A stretch of DNA of 64,000 nucleotides from Bradyrhizobium iriomotense (GTDB taxonomy: Bacteria; Pseudomonadota; Alphaproteobacteria; Rhizobiales; Xanthobacteraceae), in contig NZ_BSOW01000041.1 of assembly GCF_030160715.1 (NCBI RefSeq), positions 1-64,000 of the forward strand, given 5' to 3'. Under the pieces are notes generated by a model. That model saw only the letters and a program-made list of their open reading frames with translations, had not been told where the DNA came from and did no database searches. A program made the translations under genes and the position numbers. This document shows positions 27,833-36,162 of the stretch, piece after piece (within the stretch, counting starts at the first letter, position 1; every line of letters starts with the position of its first letter).

Positions 27833-28534
27833 CTAGCTCTGCAATCTCTCGTAGAAATAAAAATCGGCCCACGACGTATGGTCAGGATTGCCCGAGTCTT
27901 CCGGGAACGGATTGTTTACCTTCTTAATTAATTTCCATGTCGGGGCGTTGGCCGCAATCCATTCAGTAAAGACACGGTGGCGCACATGGTCGGCGGGAGC
28001 CAATTTGACGATATTGCTGCTGTAGATGCAGATGTACTTCTCGGCCGCTGCCACGAGGCAGTTCATATATGCGTCATACGCCGTATCCTCAACAAGGTGA
28101 TAAATCACATCAAGGGACATGGCCAGTTCCGCGCGAGCCTTGCTGGCATCACCTGTTGAGGCCAACAAAAATTGCTTTGAAGGATCGTCCTTAAATTTGG
28201 TCTTGCATAGTTCGATAGCACTCGCTGAAACATCCACTCCTGTATAAGTTGGATAGCGAGCGAGTTCCAGTTGCGCCCCGTCACCCGAGCCGAACTCAAT
28301 AATGGTTCGTACTCCGCGGCCTTCCACAAACTTGTTGATCGTTTCGGCTTTAAATTGTGCAAGCCGGCCGTACGAACCCGCTCCAGAATTGCCGCCGCGC
28401 GCGTAGCGCTGTTCCCAATATTCCGAAGATGAGAACCTGTTTGGGACGATAGCGCGGTAAAGCTGTTTTGCCATCGGGCCTAAAACCGGCAACCGACCGA
28501 TTCTTTTTCGCAGTGTTTCGAGGCTGTGTGTCAC
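27833..28534 (-). CDS. Class I SAM-dependent methyltransferase
   Basis: The 233-residue protein has TIIEFGSGDGAQLELA as SAM motif I, TGVDVSASAIELC as motif post-I and LAMSLDVIYHLVED in the motif II area. I place the start at GTG 28534, which begins one base after the TAA of the upstream GT4 gene. The longer frame from 28675 would overlap that gene by 140 bases with an unlikely cysteine-rich leader. It forms a two-gene unit with the GT4 gene. Confidence 0.82.
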   Translation of the reverse strand: MTHSLETLRKRIGRLPVLGPMAKQLYRAIVPNRFSSSEYWEQRYARGGNSGAGSYGRLAQFKAETINKFVEGRGVRTIIEFGSGDGAQLELARYPTYTGVDVSASAIELCKTKFKDDPSKQFLLASTGDASKARAELAMSLDVIYHLVEDTAYDAYMNCLVAAAEKYICIYSSNIVKLAPADHVRHRVFTEWIAANAPTWKLIKKVNNPFPEDSGNPDHTSWADFYFYERLQS

Positions 28535-28535
28535 G

Positions 28536-29717
28536 TTAGGTCCTTCGATCGGCGAGTTCGTCAGAAGAGATCGCATCATACAACAACTCGAGTTGGCCAG
28601 TGCAACGGGCCAAATCGAAATGCGATGCCACATAGCTAGGACCGTTGTCGGCCATTTGACGGAGCATCTCCTCATTATTCAGAATATTGATCAAGATCCG
28701 GGTTAGTCCCTCGATATCTCGTTCGGCGAACGAAAATCCCGTGATGTGTTCACTGATTCCTTCGGTTGCTCCACCGAGGGCTGACGTCACGACAGGAACC
28801 CCCGATGCCTGGGCCTCAAGTATCACGAGCCCGAACCCTTCTGCATCGCCATTTCTAGCTGTAATGCTCGGCAGACACAGAACGCGCGACGCGTCTAGCT
28901 CGCGCTTAACGTAGGCACTCGATTGCGCTCCGCGGAATGTCGCGCGGACCTTTTTCCGAGTAGCCAAGCTCTCCAGATCATGTCGCAGAGGGCCGTCGCC
29001 AATCACCGTCAGTTGCGCTGCTGTCACTACCTGCTGGACGTGGGACATTGCCTCGATGAGAATGGCACAGCCCTTTTTCTCGACCAGACGGCCCACGAAT
29101 ACTACGCTCAAGGGCCGCTGCGAAATAGGGACATTGCCAGTTCGGAACGTTCGGGTGTTGATCCCAATGTAGCTAACGGCAATTTTCTTGGCAGGGATGC
29201 CGTATTCGATCGCGCGTCGCCGCAGCGCCTGGGAAACGGCAGCGAAGCTAACCGCAGGTTGTTGGGCGAGGTTGAGCACGCGTCGCGGGTATAGGCGCAT
29301 GCGAGTCCCTCCGTGCCCGGCTTCCCACCACTCGCGATGAGTGTTGATGTCGTAACCATGGAGCGACACGAGCATTGGAACTCTAAGTGCGCGTGCTATG
29401 GGCCATGCGTCGAGCGCGTCCATCCCGAAATGCGCGTGCACGAGAAGTGGATTCTCGGCTTTGAGTTCGCTGATAGCTCTAGTTGGAACGAGGCCGAGGG
29501 CTCTTCTGAACTTCCACGACAATCTGGTTGGCAAACTCGAGTTTTGTGGACCGACGATGCGGATATCAAGATCATCTAAGGGGAGTTGCTCGAGGATTCG
29601 GCGCCCGACCAGCACGGGCCGCCACTGCCGGAGGGCTAGCATCTGCTCCTTGATGAAGGTTTCGGAAATGGGCAGGAGTTCGTTGCGATAGACAAGGACG
29701 GTCTTTTGCGATGACAT
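28536..29717 (-). CDS. Family 4 glycosyltransferase
   Basis: The 393-residue protein has a GT-B fold. HAHFGMDALDAW lies in the N-terminal domain. In the C-terminal domain, VVFVGRLVEKKGCAIL is followed by EGFGLVILEAQASGVPVVTS, the E-x7-E donor-binding motif of GT4. The gene precedes a methyltransferase by one base, so the enzyme may add a sugar that is then methylated. Confidence 0.92.
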   Translation of the reverse strand: MSSQKTVLVYRNELLPISETFIKEQMLALRQWRPVLVGRRILEQLPLDDLDIRIVGPQNSSLPTRLSWKFRRALGLVPTRAISELKAENPLLVHAHFGMDALDAWPIARALRVPMLVSLHGYDINTHREWWEAGHGGTRMRLYPRRVLNLAQQPAVSFAAVSQALRRRAIEYGIPAKKIAVSYIGINTRTFRTGNVPISQRPLSVVFVGRLVEKKGCAILIEAMSHVQQVVTAAQLTVIGDGPLRHDLESLATRKKVRATFRGAQSSAYVKRELDASRVLCLPSITARNGDAEGFGLVILEAQASGVPVVTSALGGATEGISEHITGFSFAERDIEGLTRILINILNNEEMLRQMADNGPSYVASHFDLARCTGQLELLYDAISSDELADRRT

Positions 29718-29950
29718 GTCGAGTCAACCTGCTTGAGTCCGGCCGAAGCGCCGAGAGTTGACGTCTCGCAATTTGACGCGTCGGCCGACCGAAATCGGCC
29801 CTCTCGACAGTGGTGTCTCGTCACATGGCCTGTGATCAGTTCATTGCGGCTGTGAGAACTCGCGAGTCTGCAATATGTTCCGCGTGGCTTTCCCCCTGTC
29901 GTCCTGCAGAAGGCTGGTAGAACGCATTCGCGCGGCACCAAATCCAAGAG

Positions 29951-30066
29951 CGTCAGATCGTGCAGCCTGCGTTGCTTGTCGTGGTCGACACAGCGATCTA
30001 TGCTGCGATGGTCGCGGCTGCTGGCGATATCATTGCGGATATGAGGGCCGCAGTACTCAAGAAGGT
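29951..30066 (+). pseudogene. Relic copy of the 3' end of the Wzx flippase gene
   Basis: Bases 29951-30066 align with 26861-26979 of the flippase gene with a three-base gap and roughly four matches in five. The translated frame reads RQIVQPALLVVVDTAIYAA and DMRAAVLKK, against HQIVQLASLVVVGTAIYAA and DMRAAVLKK in the gene. The frame has lost its stop and runs on past the relic. Just as the intact gene is followed by a methyltransferase, the relic is followed by one at 30091. The rest of the gap 29718-29950 shows no gene. Confidence 0.8.
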
Positions 30067-30090
30067 CCAAGTTTTTTGGGTGGGGGAGCT

Positions 30091-30798
30091 ATGGCACTGA
30101 GAGCGCGTATCAAAGAGATCATTCGCAGGCTCGACGCGGGAGCCCGCGGGTCCAGCATGGAAACTGTCTATCAGCGCATCTTTGAGCGCGATCTTTCATC
30201 GATCAGCGTGGATGGCGTCAGGTTCTATCCCGTTGGTTCCGCCGCAAACTATGGCCTCTTGTACGTTCTCTTGAGAGCAGCGCTCGACTATCCGATCAAG
30301 GACGTGCTTGAACTTGGGGCGGGCCAGACGTCTATTTTGTTCGATCTGCTGGTCAGGAAGGGCGTACTGAAATCTCGCGTGAGGACGCTAGAGCACGAAC
30401 AGGGATGGGCCTATCGGATTTCTCAGTTGGTGTCTCACGATGTTGTCAGAACGCATCTCGTTCTGAAGCAAGTCCAAGGCATGCAGACCACTGGTTATGA
30501 TTTCTCGCCGTTGACGAAGAGCAGCGTTGAACTTCTCGTGATCGACGGTCCTCCTGCCGCCGCCGTGGAGAATCGGTTTTCCCGTCTTGCCGCCGTCCAG
30601 CTCATCGACTGGATCAATCCGTCCAGGTTCATCATCGTTGTTGACGACGCTGAGCGGGAGGGCGAGATACTACTGGCAGGCGCAATACAGGCCAGTTTGG
30701 CGGCAAAGAAAATCTCGTTTCAGGTTGGAAGCGTTGTGTCCAACAAGACGCAGATCATTATTGCGGGTGGCGATTATTTGGGCGCTGCCTACTACTGA
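30091..30798 (+). CDS. Class I methyltransferase-fold protein
   Basis: The 235-residue protein has VLELGAGQTSILFDLL as motif I and VRTLEHEQGW as the acidic strand-2 segment, followed by VELLVIDGPPAA. This is the core of a Rossmann-like SAM enzyme. The ATG at 30091 is preceded by GGGGGAG. The longer upstream frame runs through the flippase relic and is rejected. The substrate is unknown. It converges on the GDP-mannose epimerase gene, with a strong hairpin between them. Confidence 0.72.
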   Translation: MALRARIKEIIRRLDAGARGSSMETVYQRIFERDLSSISVDGVRFYPVGSAANYGLLYVLLRAALDYPIKDVLELGAGQTSILFDLLVRKGVLKSRVRTLEHEQGWAYRISQLVSHDVVRTHLVLKQVQGMQTTGYDFSPLTKSSVELLVIDGPPAAAVENRFSRLAAVQLIDWINPSRFIIVVDDAEREGEILLAGAIQASLAAKKISFQVGSVVSNKTQIIIAGGDYLGAAYY

Positions 30799-30827
30799 GG
30801 ATCCGGCGCCCTGTCACAGCACGAAGG

Positions 30828-30863
30828 GATGCTGGACCGAGCCCAGGCGCTCGGTCCAGCATC
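30828..30863. terminator. Perfect 15-bp stem with 6-base loop between convergent genes
   Basis: GATGCTGGACCGAGC at 30828-30842 pairs exactly with GCTCGGTCCAGCATC at 30849-30863. It lies in the 68-base gap between the convergent methyltransferase (ends 30798) and GDP-mannose epimerase (ends 30867) genes, four bases from the latter. No long T-run follows on either strand, so it is best read as a bidirectional terminator or mRNA 3'-end stabiliser. Confidence 0.7.
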
Positions 30864-30866
30864 AGC

Positions 30867-31850
30867 TTAGGCCGCCGCCTTCTTGGTGTTCCGGTGCACC
30901 TGTCGCTCGATCCATTCGTAGGTCTTCTCGAGGCCGGACCGCAGTGTCGCGGAAGGCTTCCAGCCGAGCTTCTGCCCGATCAGCCGGTTGTCCGAATTGC
31001 GGCCGCGCACGCCGAGCGGGCCCGGGATATGGTTCTTGTGAAGTCTCTTGCCGGCGATGTCGGCCACGATGTCGACGAGTTGGTTGATGGTGACCATTTC
31101 TTCCGAGCCGACGTTGACGGGGCCCTCGAAATCCGACCGCGTGAGGCGGATCGTGCCTTCCAGGCACTCCTCGATGTAGAGGAAAGAGCGGGTCTGGGTG
31201 CCGTCGCCCCAGATCTCGATATCACCGCCACTGGTTGCCTGCGCGACCTTGCGGCAAACGGCGGCCGGCGCCTTCTCCTTGCCGCCGTCCCAGGTGCCCT
31301 CGGGTCCGAAGATGTTGTGATAGCGTGCGACGCGGTTGCGCATGCTGTGATTGCGGTTGTAGGCGAGGTAGAGGCGCTCCGAGAACAGCTTCTCCCAACC
31401 ATACTCACTGTCGGGGTTCGCCGGATAGGCGGAATCCTCGGCGCAGTTCGGATTGTTGGGATCCATCTGGTTGTGCTCAGGATACATGCAGGCCGAAGAA
31501 GAATAGAACATGCCACGCACATTCCGTTTCTGGCAGGCATCAAGCATGTTCAGGTTGATCGTGGCCGAGTTGTGCATCACGTCGGCGTCGTGCTCGCCGG
31601 TGAAAATGTAGCCAGCGCCGCCCATGTCGGCGGCAAGCTGATACACCTCGTCAAACCTGCGGTCGGTGATCTGGCGGCAGAAGTACTGATCCCGGAGATC
31701 ACCGACCGCGAAATCATCCGCCTCAGTCTCCGCGAAGGGAGGGAACTTGAGGTCGACGCCGCGGACCCAGAAGCCTTCGCGCTTCAGCCTTTTGACCAGG
31801 TGTCCGCCGATGAAACCGCCTGCACCGCAAACCAAGGCAGTCTTAGTCAT
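30867..31850 (-). CDS. GDP-mannose 3,5-epimerase
   Basis: The 327-residue extended SDR has GAGGFIGG at the NAD site (residues 9-16). It also carries the residues that define the plant GDP-mannose 3,5-epimerases: SSSACMYPE with Cys121, YGWEK with Tyr150 and Lys154, and RYHNIFGPEGTW followed by GGKEKAPAA with Lys193. The reaction converts GDP-D-mannose to GDP-L-galactose (and L-gulose). It overlaps the upstream GT4 gene as ATGA. The ManC gene just beyond would supply GDP-mannose. The prediction is that L-galactose or L-gulose occurs in the polymer. No gmd/fcl-type fucose genes are nearby. Confidence 0.9.
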   Translation of the reverse strand: MTKTALVCGAGGFIGGHLVKRLKREGFWVRGVDLKFPPFAETEADDFAVGDLRDQYFCRQITDRRFDEVYQLAADMGGAGYIFTGEHDADVMHNSATINLNMLDACQKRNVRGMFYSSSACMYPEHNQMDPNNPNCAEDSAYPANPDSEYGWEKLFSERLYLAYNRNHSMRNRVARYHNIFGPEGTWDGGKEKAPAAVCRKVAQATSGGDIEIWGDGTQTRSFLYIEECLEGTIRLTRSDFEGPVNVGSEEMVTINQLVDIVADIAGKRLHKNHIPGPLGVRGRNSDNRLIGQKLGWKPSATLRSGLEKTYEWIERQVHRNTKKAAA

Positions 31851-33055
31851 GAATTTCCCTTTCGCGCACGGATAGCATGTTGGAATACTGTTTCAAAACG
31901 GTCCGCGACCCGCTTGATGTCGTAATTGTTTAAAGCAAAATTCCTACCACTTTCGGCTGCGCCCAATCGTAACGCATCCTCTTCCATTAGCCGAAGCGCG
32001 GAGTTCAAGAACCCAGCCCTGTCAGTGGGGGCGACAACTAGGCCCGCGCCAATTCGGCCCACCACCTGCGACGCGAGGTTTTCCGCTGGCGCGGCGAGCA
32101 GTACCGGGCGTTGTGCGCAGAAATATGACTGCACCTTGGAAGGAACCGAGAACATTCCGGCGTCCGGCTCGATTGTTGCGACTGTGACATCCGATGTTGC
32201 AAGCACCTTAGGAAGATCGGAGAAGGGTTGCAGCGGTAGGAGAATTAGGTTGTCAATTCCTTGTTCCTGCTTGGCGTGCTCAAGATTCGCGACCCCGACC
32301 CCTTGGCTCACGACGACAACGTTGGCGCGTCCCTTCACCTCCTTGGCGAGGTCGATGAGCAGTTGAGGATTATGCTTCAGCGCGAGTGTGCCGGAATAGA
32401 GGAAGTTGAACGTGTGAGCGATTTTGTGATGGCGCGCCCATTCATTGTCCTTCGGCAGAGGCGAGATCTCGTTCAGCGCGCCCCAGTTCTCGATCGTGAA
32501 GATCTTGGCCTTGTCCTTGACCCACTTTTTCGCGACGTCAGCAAAAGAATCGGTGATTACGACGATCGCGTCGGAATTTGCAAACTGACCGCGCTCGAGA
32601 AATGTGTAATAGGCGCCAATCGCAGCACCTACGGTACCCATCTTCTTTCGCAGCAGCTTCGAGACAGCGATGCTGTAAAAATCCTGAACCCAGAACACAA
32701 AGGCCGCACCGCTTTTGCGGGACGTCTTGACGATTGTGGACTGAGCTTCCGTCGGCGTGTTCCCCGAGATAACGAGATCCGGTTTTAATGCGGGAATCAG
32801 CTCTGCGACCGCTTTTCCGTAGGCGACATCGTCGAACCGGCGTCGTACGAATGACGCTTTATCATAGGGGCGTGAGAGGGGCACTCCTTTGAAGGACAGG
32901 TTGACCGGATCGGAGGAGGAGCGCTCAAGGCGGCCCTTGGGGCCAGGATCGCCCTGGAAATAGGCATGGGTGACCTGATGTCCTCGCGCAGCGAGCTCGC
33001 GGCTCAGATCAACCTGAAACGGGTGGCCAGCATAGTCGTGAACCAAAATATTCAA
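31847..33055 (-). CDS. Family 4 glycosyltransferase (WcaI/WbuB-like)
   Basis: The 402-residue protein has a GT-B fold. The start ILVHDYAGHPFQVDLSRELAARG and the C-terminal donor region SVPSKVQSYFCAQRPVLLA resemble the WcaI/WbuB branch of GT4. Its 3' end overlaps the GDP-mannose 3,5-epimerase gene by four bases (ATGA). The coupling makes it a good candidate for the enzyme that uses the epimerised GDP sugar. That pairing is an inference. Confidence 0.9.
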   Translation of the reverse strand: MNILVHDYAGHPFQVDLSRELAARGHQVTHAYFQGDPGPKGRLERSSSDPVNLSFKGVPLSRPYDKASFVRRRFDDVAYGKAVAELIPALKPDLVISGNTPTEAQSTIVKTSRKSGAAFVFWVQDFYSIAVSKLLRKKMGTVGAAIGAYYTFLERGQFANSDAIVVITDSFADVAKKWVKDKAKIFTIENWGALNEISPLPKDNEWARHHKIAHTFNFLYSGTLALKHNPQLLIDLAKEVKGRANVVVVSQGVGVANLEHAKQEQGIDNLILLPLQPFSDLPKVLATSDVTVATIEPDAGMFSVPSKVQSYFCAQRPVLLAAPAENLASQVVGRIGAGLVVAPTDRAGFLNSALRLMEEDALRLGAAESGRNFALNNYDIKRVADRFETVFQHAIRARKGNS

Positions 33056-33148
33056 GATAGCACCTGGCCCACGCCCAAATTTTTACCGGATCCGTTTGCC
33101 GATGACATGCCCTAATCCATGTGTACTGTCCATTGTTCTGTACCTTAA

Positions 33149-33158
33149 CCGTTAACGG
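33149..33158. promoter_or_regulatory. Palindrome CCGTTAACGG in the manC upstream region
   Basis: A perfect 10-bp palindrome lies in the 185-base divergent gap between the GT4 gene (start 33055) and the manC-like gene (start 33241). An identical palindrome occurs at 52020-52029 upstream of the galE-like gene at 52102. The shared position in front of nucleotide-sugar genes suggests an operator, though no regulator is known. Confidence 0.3.
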
Positions 33159-33186
33159 CATGACAGACTTATGTGATTTGCACATT

Positions 33187-33202
33187 TGGAATAGTACTTG
33201 CT
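33187..33202 (+). promoter_or_regulatory. Possible sigma-54-type promoter of manC
   Basis: TGGAATAGTACTTGCT has the invariant GG (33188-33189) and GC (33200-33201) with the required ten bases between them, and a TTGC -12 element. It lies 39 bases upstream of the GTG start. The -24 element is otherwise imperfect (A, T and A in place of C, C and G), so this is tentative. Confidence 0.25.
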
Positions 33203-33240
33203 AGCAGATCTTGTGAGCGTCAGATGACAGGGGACCGTTT

Positions 33241-34689
33241 GTGACTGATTTGTGTTCGGGTGATCTCGCCTACTCCAATGGACAGCGCATTATCCCCCTG
33301 ATCATGTGCGGCGGTGCCGGCACGCGGTTGTGGCCCGCTTCGCGCGAGGTGCGCCCCAAGCAGTTCTTGCCGCTGTTCGGCGCGCGCTCGACCTTCCAGG
33401 ACACGCTGTTGCGCGTCTCCGATGGCGCGCTGTTCGATCGTCCGATCGTCATCACCAATCAAGCCTATCGTTTCATGGTGCTGGAGCAGCTCGCCGAGAT
33501 CGGCATCGAGGCCGATGTGCTGTTGGAGCCGATGCGGCGTGACTCAGGCCCCGCGATTGCGGCCGGCGCTGCCTTCGCGCAGGGCCGCGACAACGCGGCG
33601 ATCGTGCTGGCGCTCGCCGCCGATCACGTCGTGCGCGACAAGGCCGCGTTCGTCGCGGCCTGCCGGCAGGGGCTGGTAGCCGCGGGCGAGGGGCGCATCG
33701 TCACCTTCGGCGTCAAGCCGGAACGGCCGGCGACCGAATATGGCTACATCAACCCCGGTGACGCGGTCGCGGGCGAGGTGCGCGCGGTCACGAAATTCGT
33801 CGAGAAGCCGGACGCGATGAAGGCGGCCGACTACGTCAACTCCGGCTATCTCTGGAACAGCGGCAACTTCATGTTCCCGGCCGCCGTATTGCTCGACGAA
33901 TATCGCAAGGTCGATCCGGCAAGCGTGCAGGCGGTCTCCGAGGCCGTCGCGAGCGCCGGCCACGATCTCGGCTTCGTCACGCTGGAGCCGAAGGCGTTCG
34001 CGTCCGCCAAGGCGATCTCGATCGACTATGCGGTGATGGAAAAGACCGCGCGCGCCGCGGTCGTCCCGGTGTCCTGCGGCTGGTCCGATGTCGGCTCCTG
34101 GCTTGCGGTATGGGAGCTCTCGGAGAAGGACGCGCAAGGCAATGCCGCGCACGGCACCGCCGTGTTCGAGGACTCGCGCAATTGCAAAGTCACGACCGAC
34201 CAGGCGCTGGTCGCGCTCGAAGGCGTCGACGATCTCGTCGTGGTGGCGACCGCCGACGCCGTGCTGGTGTCACGCCAGAAGGACGCCAACGGCCTGAAGC
34301 GCATCGTGACCAAGCTGAAGACGGTGGCCCCGAAGGTCACCGAGGAGCACCTCAAGGTGCATCGCCCGTGGGGCAGCTATCAGTCGGTCGACAATGGCGC
34401 GCGCCACCAGGTCAAGCGCATCGTGGTGAAGCCGGGCGGGCGGCTGTCGCTGCAGAAGCATCACCATCGCGCCGAGCACTGGATCGTGGTCCGCGGCGCG
34501 GCCCAGGTGACCGTGAACGAGGCCGTGAAAACCGTGCACGAGAACGAGTCGGTCTACATCCCGATGGGCGCAGTGCACCGGCTGGAGAACCCCGGTAAAA
34601 TCATGCTGGAGCTGATCGAGGTCCAGACCGGCAGCTATCTCGGCGAGGACGATATCATCCGGATTGAAGACGACTATCAAAGAGCATGA
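33241..34689 (+). CDS. manC: Bifunctional mannose-1-phosphate guanylyltransferase / mannose-6-phosphate isomerase (type II PMI)
   Basis: The 482-residue protein has the nucleotidyltransferase signature MCGGAGTRLWPASREVRPKQF near residues 22-42. A C-terminal cupin follows, with HRPWGSYQSV and SLQKHHHRAEHWIVV, the metal-binding PMI region. Together they make GDP-mannose from mannose phosphates. The start is GTG at 33241. The gene is visibly richer in G+C than its neighbours: the line 33541-33600 is 47 of 60 G+C, against 29 of 60 at 35221-35280. It feeds the GDP-mannose 3,5-epimerase at 30867. Confidence 0.95.
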   Translation: MTDLCSGDLAYSNGQRIIPLIMCGGAGTRLWPASREVRPKQFLPLFGARSTFQDTLLRVSDGALFDRPIVITNQAYRFMVLEQLAEIGIEADVLLEPMRRDSGPAIAAGAAFAQGRDNAAIVLALAADHVVRDKAAFVAACRQGLVAAGEGRIVTFGVKPERPATEYGYINPGDAVAGEVRAVTKFVEKPDAMKAADYVNSGYLWNSGNFMFPAAVLLDEYRKVDPASVQAVSEAVASAGHDLGFVTLEPKAFASAKAISIDYAVMEKTARAAVVPVSCGWSDVGSWLAVWELSEKDAQGNAAHGTAVFEDSRNCKVTTDQALVALEGVDDLVVVATADAVLVSRQKDANGLKRIVTKLKTVAPKVTEEHLKVHRPWGSYQSVDNGARHQVKRIVVKPGGRLSLQKHHHRAEHWIVVRGAAQVTVNEAVKTVHENESVYIPMGAVHRLENPGKIMLELIEVQTGSYLGEDDIIRIEDDYQRA

Positions 34690-34750
34690 CTGTCCACGCG
34701 ACGAGCGCCTCTTAGCAGTTGCGGATACGCAAACCTAGGTCTGATTATCG

Positions 34751-35446
34751 ATGCCATCTTCCGAACGCATTCCTCGTCGCATCCACTATATTTGGCTCAG
34801 CGATGACGAGCTCCCAGAACTCAACAGACGTTGTATCGAGAGTTGGCGGCGCCACATGCCAGACTATGAGATTGTCCGGTGGAACATGGAAAGAGTGTCG
34901 TCCTTTGATGCGAAATTTGTGCGTGAGGCGCTCTCGGCTCGAGCTTGGGCGTTTGCATCGGACTACATCCGACTAAAGGCGCTCGCGTTAGAGGGAGGAG
35001 TCTATCTGGACTCTGACGTTGAGGTCTTCAAGCCCTTTGATCGCTTCCTCAAGCATCGTGCGTTCTCGTCAATCGAGCACTGGCCCGAGATCAAGGAAAT
35101 CGCAGTTGAGGGCGCTATTCTGGGCGCTGAACAAAACCACCCTTGGGTCAAAGCTTGCATCGAACGTTACGATACTCGTTCCTTTATCAAGCCAGACGGT
35201 ACGCAGGACCGCACGATCGTAAGCAGAATTTTGGCCCAAGTAGCAGCTGATGGCTTTGGCTTTCAGTATCGGGTGGAAGAGCAACATTTGAGGGACGATT
35301 TTCATCTCTATCCACCCGTAGTTCTTACCCATCGAGCAGGCCCCTTCTCCACGGAAGAAACTTTTGCGATACATCATTGTGTCGGTGCTTGGCGTCCGCC
35401 CAAGCCGCTTTGGAAACGCATGGTTCGCAAGCTCGTCCCAAAATAG
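34751..35446 (+). CDS. GT32-type glycosyltransferase (OCH1/capsular family)
   Basis: The 231-residue protein begins IPRRIHYIWLSDDELPELN, the signature start of the DXD sugar-binding GT32 family. YLDSDVEVFKPFD near residue 95 is the DxD site. ASDYIRLKALALEGGVYLD is also typical. The gene is much less GC-rich than manC, from which it is separated by 61 bases. The donor sugar is not evident. Confidence 0.88.
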   Translation: MPSSERIPRRIHYIWLSDDELPELNRRCIESWRRHMPDYEIVRWNMERVSSFDAKFVREALSARAWAFASDYIRLKALALEGGVYLDSDVEVFKPFDRFLKHRAFSSIEHWPEIKEIAVEGAILGAEQNHPWVKACIERYDTRSFIKPDGTQDRTIVSRILAQVAADGFGFQYRVEEQHLRDDFHLYPPVVLTHRAGPFSTEETFAIHHCVGAWRPPKPLWKRMVRKLVPK

Positions 35447-35571
35447 ATGAAGACCGATCTCCGACCCGAAGACTAGTCCATTCTGGAGTTTGCGCTGTCC
35501 AGTGGAGAGGCTTTATTGTTGGATGAAAGGCGGGTCGATCGGTCCCTTTCAACTTGGGTCGAGGTCCTTGG

Positions 35572-35600
35572 AGAGGAATTTCCTCTATCGTTCTTGAACG
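35572..35600. promoter_or_regulatory. Two adjacent short inverted repeats upstream of a secreted-protein gene
   Basis: AGAGGAA-T-TTCCTCT occupies 35572-35586 and CGTTC-TT-GAACG occupies 35589-35600. They end 67 bases before the ATG at 35668. Such paired sites could be operators. The surrounding gap (35447-35667) holds no gene. Confidence 0.3.
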
Positions 35601-35667
35601 AACAAGCCTTCGGTGTGCGGCGATGCCAAGCTTCCATTTATCTCGTTGAACTTTGTCAGGGGGGGCT

Positions 35668-36066
35668 ATGTCGTCCAAGTTTTGTTGGGGCTTACTCATC
35701 GCATGGATTTCGATGTCGGGGTCTTCCGCAGCTGATCCGGTGATGATCATTGATTTCTCTTGGCAAGGCACAAAGGGGTGCGTCACCCTTTTTCCGAACC
35801 CTGAGATTCGAATTCGCAATGTTCCCGCCGACGCGAAGCTATTGTTACTGACATTGACGCAAGGGGTGAGGGAAATGGGCGGCGAGGAAGTGCCGATGCC
35901 TGCGAATGGAATTGTGCCTGCGGGGAGCATTCGAACATTCGGCCCTTGCCGGCCCGATGTGTACCGATGGACAGCAGTGGCAAAGTCCGCGACGGGGAGA
36001 TTCTTGGCCGAGGCCCGTCAGGCTCGCTTCTATCCAACCGATGAGCTTGCGCCAGAAAGGCCGTAA
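35668..36066 (+). CDS. Small secreted hypothetical protein
   Basis: The 132-residue protein has a signal peptide (MSSKFCWGLLIAWISMS, cleavage near SSAAD). The ATG at 35668 is preceded by an AGGGGGGG ribosome-binding site, which decides this start over an in-frame GTG 15 bases upstream. The mature part is beta-rich, with two cysteines (KGCVT and GPCRP). Its family is unknown. It may be periplasmic and associated with the polysaccharide machinery by position only. Confidence 0.7.
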   Translation: MSSKFCWGLLIAWISMSGSSAADPVMIIDFSWQGTKGCVTLFPNPEIRIRNVPADAKLLLLTLTQGVREMGGEEVPMPANGIVPAGSIRTFGPCRPDVYRWTAVAKSATGRFLAEARQARFYPTDELAPERP

Positions 36067-36162
36067 CGGCGCCCACCGGGCTGCGACCGGCGCATCCGGA
36101 CGATCGGGAGCGCACGCCGGGCCGAGGCCGGCGCAAGCCATATTCAAAGTGCTGCTAACCAG

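Noticed and set aside
29875..30090. N-terminal extension of the methyltransferase-fold gene at 30091
   Set aside because: It runs through the flippase relic in another frame, is cysteine- and arginine-rich, and the ATG at 30091 has a strong GGGGGAG site.
30894..31925. A 343-codon open frame antisense to the GDP-mannose epimerase gene
   Set aside because: It arises from strong third-position GC bias. The minus strand encodes all epimerase catalytic residues.
35325..35930. A 201-codon minus frame between the GT32-like and secreted-protein genes
   Set aside because: It is opposite two plus-strand features with a good signal peptide and ribosome-binding site, and it has no recognisable domain.
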